Made by a program: the position numbers and the translations under genes
Assembly (NCBI GenBank): GCA_027596035.1
Contig: JADGJA010000707.1
Span: forward strand, 1 to 12,038
Source: Thoreauomyces humboldtii
Lineage: Eukaryota; Chytridiomycota; Chytridiomycetes; Spizellomycetales; Powellomycetaceae
Direction: 5' to 3'
DNA length: 12,038 nt
Notes under the pieces: generated by a model
The model's input: only the letters and a program-made list of their open reading frames with translations
What the model was told of the DNA's origin: nothing
Databases searched by the model: none
Part shown: positions 1-9,500 of the stretch, in pieces
Layout of the letters: the number at the start of each line of letters is the position of its first letter
Position numbering within the stretch: position 1 is the stretch's first letter

Positions 1-944
1 GACAGCGACGTGCCGCCCTTGAAGCACGGTGATGTGGTTTTGGAGCGATTCCTGGCTTTCGTTCTCGCTCAGGATGCGCCCGAGAAGCAATCGGACTTCC
101 TTCGATCGCCCGGGGGGCATGCACGTGTAGAAAGCGACTGCCACGTAGTGCTGGACCTCGACCGCGAGCTTATAACTTGGTTCCCTTCCCTCGTTGGACA
201 GCTCCCAAAGCTTGCTCATGACGAGGCGTTGGCGGCGAACTGCTTCCAGGACCTTTGTGGGAATGGGGACGTGAAAGACAAGCACAAGCTACATCTGATC
301 AATCTTTCCACGTACCTGCTCCCATACGATTCCAGAAGAGGCACTATCCTGCCTCGTCTCGTTCCGCTCCCTCTCGGCAAGAGTTTGCTCTTGATTCCGT
401 GTACGCATAAGTCGCGCGATCTTCAAGTTCGCTTTCGGGTTGAGGCGCCCCGTTCCAGAGGACTGGGCAGTCCGGTACTTCAGCACGTCAATAGCAGCCG
501 TTACGTGGTTGCCGATCGACCCGTGACTCAGTCCACGAATGGCACGGAGATAACCCTCAACGTACTTGTCCTACAAGTGAAATTCGGGTCAGCGTATCGG
601 CTCCCTGGATAGTCACAGGAAAGCCGGAAGAAGGAATTGCGTACCAGGAATAGATGGACATCTTCAAAATTGACGAACGATGGCTTGGCAAAGCGACCGG
701 ATTGCTTCAACCACCCAAGGAAGCCACAGATCCTTTCCCGCGACTTTGCAATCGTCTGCTCGTTCCTGGGTCTGTTGTTGCCGCGACGTGGTTCGTATGG
801 CACGCTGAAGAACGTACGTAGCCCATGAAACTCGTTGTGATTTAAGGGCGTCATATCATAGTTCTGCAGGGTATAACTGAAGGGAGCCGCATCAGATGCA
901 TCCCCGCCAAAGGAGAAAGAATGTACACGGGAAGGAGTCACCAT
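1..944 (-). CDS. Crypton-like tyrosine recombinase, 3' part cut by window edge
   Basis: Seen: three exons in consistent phase, 645-944 (or 645-863 if spliced to an upstream exon), 316-570 and 1-252. They are separated by introns 571-644 (GTACGC..TTGTAG) and 253-315 (GTACGT..CAAAG), both phase 0. The joined reading has no stop up to the window edge. The first exon contains HNEFHGLRTFFSVPYEP and then EQTIAKSRERICGFLGWL, which read like the core-binding (SAM-like) domain. Exon 3 carries YTCMPPGRSKEVRLL, where the Arg at 106-108 fits the box I catalytic Arg of tyrosine recombinases and its G-R-x-x-E context. Known: Crypton-type elements and related integrase-like genes encode such enzymes, which cut and rejoin DNA through a tyrosine. 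Not visible: the HxxR and Tyr boxes, which would lie left of base 1, so activity cannot be judged. Start: ATG at 944 is possible, but the family usually continues upstream and the true start may lie beyond an intron at 864-955. It could also be a domesticated or decayed copy, although no frame break is seen in the part present. Confidence 0.78.
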
Positions 945-955
945 TTGAAACGTAC
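864..955 (-). other. candidate 92-nt intron joining the leader frame to the recombinase
   Basis: On the minus strand the segment begins GTACGT and ends CCTGCAG. Both sides are phase 0, so removing it fuses the Ser/Thr/Pro-rich frame to the recombinase frame at the residues KSV/NYD. A second AG at 877 (CTTCAG) would be out of phase. This rests on splice signals alone. Confidence 0.4.
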
Positions 956-1866
956 GACACTTTTGATTCCGCGAGCCAGATCGCTCTGATCAACATCAGG
1001 CATGAGGAGGCGGTCCCTGCTCTGTGTCGTCGATGAAAAAAAGCTCGTATGTTCAGTGTCTATTGACGTCGCAGGAGTGTATAGTGGGCTGGGCCAATCA
1101 GCTTCAGGATCGTCTTCGTCAGACGCGAGCTCCGTCTCGAACGAGGGTGAGAGGGATCCTCGGGATCTGCACTCGCAGAGGCCAGCGTCATTGTCGGAAG
1201 TGTACGAGTCGAGCGTACGCTGCATTCGACCACGGGCTGGTTCTGATGGGAAGAGTTCGGCAACGTCCCTGCCGTCCGTCGGCAAAGCCCTGTATTGTCC
1301 TTTCACTGGAGTTTGTGGTGGGGTAATGCGAAGATCTCTCCCGGAACCTCTGTCTGCCATACGGCCCTCTTGGGGAAATCCCTGCAGTGTTGGCGGTGTC
1401 AGATAGATATCACCTCTGCAGCTTGTCGAGGCGAGGTTGCTACCAGTTGCAGCAGGAGGGTGGGGCGGGGTCAAGGGAAGGGCTTCGTCTTCGTTCTTCT
1501 CAAACGTGCGCTGCAATCGGATATGTCCCTGCATAGCTGGCGAAGCGAAAATGGCCTCATCTCCGTTGTGTCTGGGTGCGAATCTATCACCGCTGGCAGC
1601 AGAAGTGAGGGACTGGCTGTAAGGTTCGGCTGCTTCGCCTCGTTCGTCCCTTTCGTCCGACGTGCCCGGCTGTCTGTCGTCCAGTGCAGTCGGGGTGAAC
1701 TGGACATGCTCGCTGCCGCCCGACAGGAGGCTGCCGCTTGCTGCCGACGCGAGTTGCAGGGTAAGAGCATCGGTGTCGCAAACGGCCGTGTCAGATGGCA
1801 GCTCTGTCCCAGAAGTTGGATCAATCCTCTGAAGCCCGTGCTCGACCTCATCAGCTCGATTCTGAG
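938..1866 (-). CDS. Ser/Thr/Pro-rich reading frame, possible 5' exon of the recombinase gene
   Basis: No family is recognised. The frame is open for about 309 codons and is rich in Ser, Thr, Pro, Asp and Glu, so it is probably disordered. It contains several short motifs of the form hydrophobic-x-hydrophobic-Thr-Pro-Pro (LPLTPP, IYLTPP, LRITPP) plus VQFTPT and PLYTP. It has no early ATG. Its left flank on the coding strand, 1867-1895, reads like an intron end: GCTGAC, a T-rich tract, then TTCAG. The first exon is therefore probably further right and was not identified. At the other end a GTACGT donor at 955 and a CTGCAG acceptor at 864 are both phase 0. Joining them leads directly into the recombinase frame, giving one long protein. 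The stop at 938 would then lie inside that intron. The exon structure is inference; a stand-alone hypothetical gene or a chance open frame remains possible. Confidence 0.45.
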
Positions 1867-2358
1867 CTGAATAAACAAAGAGCAAGGAGTCAGCAACTGA
1901 GCATGGTCCAACCAAACTCCTAACCCTAAGGACATTGCTGATGCAGGGTCACGTATCAGGGCTCATAACCTGTGAGCATGGCTGGGCCGCCAGGACACCG
2001 ACATGGGACTATGATGAGGGAAGTGAAGCTTGGCTGTATTCAGGGAAGGGGAACGGACGGGAAGAAAACACCCAGGGACCCAGGGAGGCCCTAACCCTAC
2101 GCCAGGGCAAGGCGGACAGCCAGCGAGGAGAGAAGTCGCTAGCGGGGAGGATGACCTATAGCCAACAAGGTGAAGGTTTGAGAGCGAAACAAAAGTATGA
2201 TATCGTCGATGAAAACCACTCCCACTGTCTCGAGACCTTTATGAGAACCCAACCCGAAGCTCTCATCGACCGATTTGTGGCTGCGCGCAGCTCTGAGAGA
2301 GCCGGATGATCGTATGTACGCGCAGGCCACCGTACTCGAGCCAGAGAAGGTGATCCTC

Positions 2359-2406
2359 GCATCTTCGAAATCACAGCGGGCACACCCAGCGTGATTTCAA
2401 AGATGC
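2359..2406. repeat. 16-bp inverted repeat with 16-nt loop
   Basis: The arm GCATCTTCGAAATCAC at 2359-2374 pairs with GTGATTTCAAAGATGC at 2391-2406, with one mismatch in 16. The 16-nt spacer is AGCGGGCACACCCAGC. It could form a stable stem-loop in DNA or RNA. The right arm overlaps the first unit of the tandem repeat that follows. Confidence 0.75.
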
Positions 2407-2436
2407 GGTTCAAGGATGCGGTTCAAAGATGCGGTT
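2398..2436. repeat. three tandem copies of a 13-bp unit
   Basis: The units CAAAGATGCGGTT (2398-2410), CAAGGATGCGGTT (2411-2423) and CAAAGATGCGGTT (2424-2436) are followed by CAAAAAACCCGGG. Units 1 and 3 are identical and unit 2 differs at one base. No other copies were noticed in the window. Confidence 0.9.
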
Positions 2437-3103
2437 CAAAAAACCCGGGTCGGATGGGGAGGATCTTCTGAAGAACTGGGCTTGCTGCATGAATCTGAAC
2501 GGCTAGCTAGTGGCCGTCGACACCCGTGTTGCATCGACCCATCTTGATAGTGTTAGCGTCGTGGTATCCGCCCGGATGCCGACATCGTATATGCAAGCTC
2601 CGAGTTTCCTGAAGGATGAATAGTAGGATCCTATCCCCGTGCAGGGGATTCGGGTCTCGGTGTCATGAGGGTAAACCCTAGCTTCTGAGAAATGCCCTGA
2701 GCATCGGAGCTCTCCTGCATGAGATCTCACATTGATAGATGGAAGACTCGATGGACGAAATCATGCACGGAAGCAGACATCAATACGCTGTATTCTTGGA
2801 CGGATATGCGACGTTGTCATTGCCTATTATAAAAAGGCCACTGGCATTGCGAGACTGACAGCGCGAGGAGCGGGTCCGACGGTGCAAGACGATAGTTGTC
2901 GTTGTACGTTCCAAGGAGGTGCTTTCACCGTCTTTTCCTGTCCTTTCCTGATGTTGCATGCGAACGTCGCGCTCCACATGCGGAGGCGACCGGGCGACAA
3001 GCGTTATAGGTATTAGACTCGTGTGCTGGGTCTTTTGCATGGAATCTCACGTACGCGCAGATCAAACGGAACTCGGCAAAGCAAAGGCATGACGTCTATA
3101 TGA

Positions 3104-3109
3104 TTTATT
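3104..3109 (-). terminator. poly(A) signal AATAAA of the sensor gene
   Basis: The minus strand reads GCTGAAATAAATC about 52 nt beyond the TGA at 3161-3163. This is the canonical hexamer in the expected place, and no other AATAAA lies between it and the stop. It supports the view that the gene really ends here, without a further domain. Confidence 0.6.
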
Positions 3110-3160
3110 TCAGCTACATGGTGACAATCAGGCACATGGTGACTCCCAGTAATGTTCCCC

Positions 3161-5599
3161 TCAATTAGATTGCTTCGAGTCATCCATCAGGGCCTTGTTC
3201 GTGGAGCCGACGGCACTGTTTGCAGAGGTGACGGCACTGATGCCAGTCTTCGTGGTACTCTTGCCGTGACCGTAGCTGTGTTCGCTGTAGGATTCTGGAG
3301 GACGAAGCATCGATGCATTTTTCTTGATTCCGCCGGCGCTGCCCAAGAAAAGGCGTCAGTGAGGAGCCCGCGAGCGAGACCGCAAACATCCAGGACCAGG
3401 GACCAGGGGAAATGCTCTCTTACAAGGCTTGGACCATGGTCTGGAACGTATTCTCCAGACTTGCGATCTCTCCGATGTAATTCCGGTTCGACAAGACTTT
3501 GCCTTCCAGGGAAGAAAACTTCATCTTCGTCACCTCGCCCATTCGAACTCCCAGTGTCGTCAGTGGCAATGTGATGAGGTAGGAGAACGCCAGTATCCCT
3601 AGTAGACCGGCGATCGACAAACAAGCGATCAGGATGACGCTCTTTGTGATGCTCCTGTCGATCCCTACGAAGAAGTCCGAGCGGGGAAAGGCGAAGACAA
3701 TCTGCCAGACGGCTCCGGCTGTGTCGGGGTGGAGGTCCTGGGTTGCGATGTACCACCATTCGCCACCGAGTTTCGTCTTGTACGTGTTGAGACCCGTGAA
3801 CGTTAAGAGCGGGTTCTTCGCGGCCAAGAAGGCGCCGATCTCGGATACCCGCGATGACGGCGAACTGAGGACCGTGTCTGAAAGAAGCGACCGAAAGGGT
3901 CAGTGGAAAAGGAACAAATCCGGCACGGCGAGATCATCTTACAGCGAGTCGCGGTCGTGCCACCCGTAGCAGTGAGTGTCTGAGGGCTTATAACGGAACC
4001 ATCTACCGACGACGCAATCATCGGACCCGCAGTGTACGCGGGAGTCGAGTCATAGGAGCCAACGGTGTCGAACAGGAAGATCAAGCCGTTGGTGGACGGG
4101 ACAGCTTTGGTCAGGAACGGATCTATGGAGGTGCTGATGGCGCCTCCTGCTTGACAGTTGTGGGTCGGAACGGTAGTGCTGGCTCCCGCGTAGATATTGG
4201 TGACAACGCTCCTGCAATCATATTATAAGTAATTTTCAGGGCAGAACGAGTCCACCTTTGAGACTCAGCAATTACCCGAAAAGCGCTCCACTCAAGTTGA
4301 CCACCCCCCACTTCCTGTCCGACTCCTTGCCCGGGTTGGCACCTTGCATGTATCTGTCGAAAGAAACAGCATCAGCTTGGGAGCACGTGAATCGAGGAAA
4401 GGATACACCGGGAGTTACTGGTATTTGACGTCGTGGGTGGCGTTGAAGTATCCGTCGAGTGGGTTATAAATCCAGTAACTCCTTTGGAGCGGATCGGCAC
4501 TTCCAAACAGGTCCTTTGCACTGGTGTCGTTTACACCCAATAATCCCCAGATGACGCTCTGCGCCCAGGCCGGAAACAAAACCCCTTGGTCCGTCAAAAC
4601 ATGATGGTAATACGAGATGTCTCCGGCTAAAAGGACGCATCCAAAGGAAATGAGTTCACGTGAAAAAAAGTCCCCCGAGCGTCTCGGTGTAAGATCGGTA
4701 GGACTCACCAGCCACAGTAAAGCTATCCATGAAGTCGTAGGTGTAAACTGAAGACGTCTCGAAAGGACCGTAGGGTGTCAAACCTGTCAAATTAATGGGA
4801 ATCGCCCACTTGTCCATCGCCACCTGAACCACAAAAGGCGGATTTTGTCCTGATGCAAACAAAAAAGAAGCAAAAAAAGGACCAGCGTAAGAGTTGGAGG
4901 TATGAGACGGGCGAGTCAAGATCACCGTACCCGCGTTTCCAAAACAAGCAATGCTTCTCAGCAAAGGTAAGTGAATAGCTATGACAGGAATCCCGACAAA
5001 GCACGGCAACCTACGTCGAGACGCTGTTGTAATCATTCATTGTATATGCGAACTCATGAGGCCCTAAGGAAGGAGATCAGTCAAGGCAAAACCGGGACCC
5101 AACGTACGGCGGTACGAACAGTCGTCATTGCTCAGAACTTGCTGCTCGAGCGAGGCTCCCGCCAGAGCGGCCTGGATGACGGCGGTCGTGCTGGGACGCT
5201 TCCCCATGCTGTACGCGGCCGTATGGGATGAGTTCAATAAATTGACAATGTCATTGTAAACCTTGCTCGCCGTGACCTGTCACCATCAGAAATATCGTGT
5301 TCAACTCCCATGTGGCTCTCGATTTATTATCCGCATTGGGTAGGAGTTACCTCCAAGATGACCTGAGCATTGAGTTCGACCGTTTCATGGGCGTTCGTGA
5401 CGAACACGGTACTCGAAGGGACAACGATAACGGCGATGATGACGAGCAAGATGGTGACCAGAGCGCAAGCCAAGGGCACTTGAGGCGTGGCTTTCGGGAG
5501 TCCCTTTGACACTCCTGCAGCAAGATCGACGATATTGAAATCCGAGGCGGTACCCGGTGAGCTGGATTTCTTCGGTGCTTCCAAGTCTCGGGAAGCCAT
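3161..5599 (-). CDS. two-helix membrane sensor with Cache-like outer domain and HAMP-like segment, no output domain
   Basis: Ten exons rebuilt in phase: 5351-5599, 5108-5276, 5015-5063, 4931-4953, 4709-4849, 4419-4626, 4276-4353, 3943-4211, 3424-3877 and 3161-3338. Together they make 1818 nt, or 605 residues. Start: ATG at 5599 in a good context (ACAATGG); the frame extends upstream only through a TTG. Seen: a polar N-terminus of about 40 residues, helix 1 at about 42-63 (VPLACALVTILLVIIAVIVV), an outer region of about 64-470 with motifs such as KWGVVNLSG and GGEWWYIATQD, helix 2 at about 474-499, then a HAMP-like stretch (about 498-547) with ITLPLTTL and GEIASLENTFQTM. The last 55 residues are a Ser/Thr/Gly-rich tail. 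Known: Cache-HAMP modules sense small molecules outside the cell and normally drive a cyclase, kinase or methyl-accepting domain. Inferred: a plasma-membrane receptor that either signals through a partner or has lost its output part. Least certain are the 23-nt exon 4 and the in-frame intron at 4850-4930. Confidence 0.82.
4850..4930 (-). other. in-frame 81-nt intron of the sensor gene (may be retained)
   Basis: It begins GTACGG and ends in a long T-rich tract and CATCAG, so it looks like an intron. Its length is a multiple of three and it has no stop in the gene's frame. Retention would add 27 residues, many hydrophobic or aromatic, to the outer domain. Either splicing or retention gives a full-length protein, and sequence alone cannot decide. 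Confidence 0.55.
5064..5107 (-). other. 44-nt intron of the sensor gene
   Basis: It begins GTACGTTGGG and ends TTCCTTAG, with a TTGAC branch-like word about 16 nt before the end. It joins exon 2 (..NDDCSYR) to exon 3 in phase 1. At 44 nt it is the shortest in the window, close to the lower limit of fungal introns. Confidence 0.6.
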
Positions 5600-6536
5600 T
5601 GTTCTGTTGAAGCCAGGACGCTTGAAGGCCAGACGAGCAATCAACGGTGAGCGATCTGGATGGGGGAAGGGTGGGACGAAAGACGTTCAGAGGTGTTATA
5701 CAAGATCCCCGTAGCCATCAGTCCAGAGCGGAATGGCTTCTTGTACGTACCTATTTCCAGCGTCTCGTTATAGTCCGCGGCATAGTTTTTTCACTTGTCG
5801 GTAACTGACCAGAGGACCGTTATAGCTGTCTAACGGACGATCCCCAAAATACAGGGGGATCAAGATATCCCGTTCTATAGATAGGGGCACCAAGTCCTGA
5901 TCGAAGTTCGCGTGCCTTGCGGCGCCGCTTAGCAGGGAGAGCAGAGAGGATACTTCAAAAAAGTATAGGCCAGCTCATATGGCAGAACTTATTCTGCTCT
6001 GGAAGAGTAGTTGGATGGCGAGCAGTAAGCTGGAAAGTGGGTCTCTGCTATTACGTTCCAGTCCTTCCGACAGCATCCCGCAGCTAGAGTGAAGGGAGAC
6101 CTGATGTATCAGCGCTGATGAGCTCCCTGCCACTCGTATCAACAGGAGGGCCACCGCACAAAAAAAAAAGAGAAATAGCAAGGAATCGATGAGGGTGTTC
6201 TATCTGAGCCGCGGTGCGGTATGCTCTCGTGTGTGTGTAGACTGGGGGAAAGTGCCGAAGATCATCTCGAGGCGTCCAGACATGGCTCCTTTCCCTCCCT
6301 TCGCCCCGACCCGACCCAATTATGCTAACTGCCGTGTGAATGGCGATCACAACTCGAGGAACGCTACCTGGTGCTCGAACCTTCCATTCATGCGCCTAGC
6401 TTGTCCAAGGTGATAGCAAAAGCACAGATTCACAGTCGGATTCAAGACATTCTATACAAAATGGGGTACCGCCTCGGGTACCGGTAAGTAAAGATTCCTG
6501 GAGAGAAAGCTACGACCCCGGGATCTTTCGATTGGT
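5600..6536. other. spacer between xanthine dehydrogenase and sensor genes; probable sensor promoter
   Basis: No gene is supported. It lies downstream of the dehydrogenase stop and upstream of the sensor start, both read leftwards. On the minus strand a TATA-like word (CTTGTATAAC, about 5695-5704) sits about 100 nt before the sensor ATG and is the best core-promoter candidate, though weak. Near the dehydrogenase end, two GGTACC words flank a 6-nt spacer (about 6465-6482). An A-rich run lies at 6157-6171. No AATAAA was seen for the dehydrogenase. Confidence 0.5.
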
Positions 6537-9500
6537 TTACGCGCACACGGACCACGGTTTCCCGTCATCGACGACTTGAGCAGCCAGCTCCCCGTCCTTT
6601 CCTGCGCACGCAGCCAATATCCTCTCCCCGGTGGCCGGCGAGTCCATCCTGAACCACCCCTCCCTCTCCCCGGACTCCAACGTTCCCTTGTGCTGTCTCC
6701 GGGCGCTCTTGACGGCGTCGCGGATGGCGAAGAAGACGACCGCGCCGAGGAAGAGCGGGGGTTCGCCGACGGCTTTCGACGAGTGGATGGCTCGCTTGTT
6801 GCGCACGTTGTCCAGGAACCGGACGCGGAAGTCGACGGGGATGTCCCTGAAGGCTGGGATCTGTTTTTTTTCGTCGGAGTATGAAACATCAGTAACAGAC
6901 AAGCTCCACGAGTAGCGTGCTATCCGCCGTCCTCGGGATATACCTTGTAAGAACCTGGTCCTCTCGTGATAACAAACCCATTGTGCGGGGACACGAGGGG
7001 TTCCTCCAAAGTTGACCATCCCATGCCTTGCACGAAGGCACCCTCGATCTGTCCAATATCGATTGCGGGGTTGATGCTCTTTCCAATATCCATGACGATA
7101 TCGGCTCGTAGACAAGTATGGTCTCCCGTCAACGTATCGATCTCAACCTCAGCGCATGCAGCTCCGTACTAGGAGGAAACACCAAAGATGAGAACGCGCG
7201 GCAAAGAAGAAAAAAAAAAAGGCACAGGATTCATTGGACGCTCACCGTGAAATACGAGTACATCATTCCATCGTTGGTCGCCCAATCGTACCCCAAGTCC
7301 GGAGTCCTGTAGAACCCGGTGGCACTGAGACCGACGCGATCGAAGTAGGCTCTCGTGATCATCTCCTCCCACGACAGCTTCGGGGTCTCGTTCCTGTAGA
7401 CCTCCAACCGCTTGACGATCTTCTCGCACGCATTCAGGACGGCCATCCCGTTCAGGTCGCTGGAGACGCTCGCGGCGGTCGCGGACGTGTTGGGCACCGT
7501 GCTCGTCTGGGTCTCGGACAGATGGACCTTGTGGACGGGCACACCCAGGGCCTGCGCGGCGATCTGGACCATCTTCGTGTGGAGTCCTTGTCCCATCTCG
7601 GTTCCGCCGTGGGTGATGAGGACGGAACCATCCGTGTAGACGTGGACGAGCGCGCCGGCTTGGTTGAGGAAGCGGGCGGTGAATGCGAGGCCGAACTTGG
7701 TGGGCATCAGCGAGATGCCGCGCTTTCGATATGTGTGGAGCTTGTTCCATGCGTCGATCTCTTCTTTGCGGCGTCTGAAAAGGACACTACTGTCAGCAGT
7801 AGAAGTAGACGCGAGGATGAAAACCTTTCCTTGAACTCACTTGAAGTCGCTCGAGATCATGAGCTCGTCCCAGACCCTCTCGAGGAACACGTCGGCAAGC
7901 GGCTGCCGGAAGTGCGTGATCTCTCCCGTCTTGTAAAGATTGATCCGCCTGATCTCCTCAACGTCCTTTCCGAGATACTCTGCCACATGAGTGATGTACT
8001 GCTCGGCGATCATCATTCCCTGCGGTCCACCGAACCCTCTGAAAGCCGTATTCGAAGCCAGGTTCGTCTTCGCGATCTTTCCGGTGACGTGGACGTTGGG
8101 GATCTTGTACGTATTGTCAACGTGCGTCATGCCGCGCTCGAGGACGGACGACGACAGGTCGGCGGAGAATCCACCGTTGCTGATGATGTCGATCTCGAGG
8201 GAGACCAACTTTCCTTCGTCGGTGAAGCCGACGTCGTAGTCGCCTCGGAAGGGGTGTCGTTGACCGGTGAGGATCATGTCTTCCTCGCGGGTGTACATGC
8301 ATCTGACGGGCACGCGGAGCTTGTGAGCCGCGACGGCGAGTGCGCAGGCAAGGTTGACGCTTCGGGTTTCCTTTCCTCCGAACCCTCCGCCGAGACGTTT
8401 GACGCGACAGTTGATCCGGTTGGCCGGAATGCCGAGGACCTTGGCGGCGTAAACCTGGGTTTCCGTCGGGTTCTGCGTGGATGCGAAGATCTCCATCTCG
8501 TTGTCCTCCTTGCCGGGCACCACGAGACTGCATTGCGTCTCGAGATAAAAGTGCTCTTGAGCACTGAGACGAGCTGTGCCCTTGACATGATGGGTCGCGT
8601 TGCTGAGCGGCACCGTAGCCTCGCGCCGAGCCGGGTCGAAGAAACCGGTCTGGATCTTTCGGTCGATGGGAAGGAATGACTTTTTTTCCATGGCGTCCTC
8701 TATCGTCACAATCGCGGGTTGTTTGTCAGAGTATGTGACCTTCACCGTCTTGGCTGCTTTCCGCGCAACAGCCTCGGATTTGGCGATGACGAGGCCGATC
8801 ATCTGGCCGATGAAGAAAACACGAGTGGCGGCAAACAGCTCCTCGTCATGCAGGATGGGACCGATGATGTTGGGGTTGTGGGGATCCTTGGGGTCGTAGT
8901 TCGGGATATCTTCAGCCGAGATGTACCCCACCACGTCGTCCATGGCCAGTGCCTCTGCGGGGTCGACGCTCTCGATGGCCGCGTTGGCCTCAGACGAGAG
9001 CACCAGTCCAGCGTAACACTCGTTCTGCAGCGTCGGAATGTCGTCGAGGTAGACCGCCTCCCCGGTGACCTGCTTCAGAGCAGCCAGATGAGGGATGGAA
9101 GTGCCTACGGCGCCCTCCAGGACCTTTTCGGCATCCGGTAGGAGCTGGCCGTTCCCCTTCTCGTATATCTGGATGCCACCAGCAAGGCCTCGCTCAATCT
9201 CTTCCAGAGCAAGCTTCTCCTCGGCGCGGACTTCCTTCGGGTCCAGCTTGCCTGCCACGTAGAGGAAGAACTTTCGGAGGAACGACAGAGCCAGCTGCCG
9301 TCGGTAGGCGGGCTGACCGCCTGGCGTCGTCGCGGTCAACACGAAATCCTTCGCCAGGACGATCTCTCCCACGTCGTCCAGCACGCCCCGCTCCCACTTC
9401 CTTCCGATGATGGACTTGCTGGCCTCGACGGCGTTCCGAGTGAACGGACTGAGACCGCCGTAGACGAAGACGACATCCTCGACGACGTCGTTGGAGTCCA

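Larger units (their letters stand above)
1935..3103. other. gene-free stretch between the recombinase leader and the sensor gene
   Basis: No reading frame here has a convincing composition or recognisable domain. The short frames on both strands have no GC3 bias like the genes on the right, and some start only at non-ATG codons. The stretch contains two telomere-like CCCTAACCCTA-type words at about 1919-1929 and 2089-2099, and an inverted repeat followed by a tandem repeat at 2359-2441. A plus-strand TATA-like word (TTATAAAAA, about 2825-2834) has no gene after it. The missing first exon of the recombinase gene could lie here but was not found. Confidence 0.6.

Noticed and set aside
10..612. 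200-codon plus-strand frame
   Set aside because: It is antisense to the recombinase exons and crosses both introns. The spliced minus-strand reading has recognisable motifs.
1295..1870. 191-codon plus-strand frame
   Set aside because: It is antisense to the Ser/Thr/Pro-rich minus frame, which has better splice context. The plus frame has no domain.
2424..2445. tRNA T-arm-like GGTTCAAAAAACC
   Set aside because: The stem does not pair properly, the word is part of the 13-bp tandem repeat, and no acceptor, D or anticodon arms fit around it.
2825..2850. TATA-like word on the plus strand (TTATAAAAAGG)
   Set aside because: No credible plus-strand gene follows it.
5975..6181. Minus-strand frame beginning like a signal peptide
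   Set aside because: The hydrophobic start is a translation of a pyrimidine run and begins at TTG, not ATG. The rest has no coding character.
7234..8679. 481-codon open frame on the plus strand
   Set aside because: It lies antisense to the dehydrogenase exons and runs through one of its introns. Long stop-free antisense frames are expected from GC-biased third positions, and its translation shows no domain.
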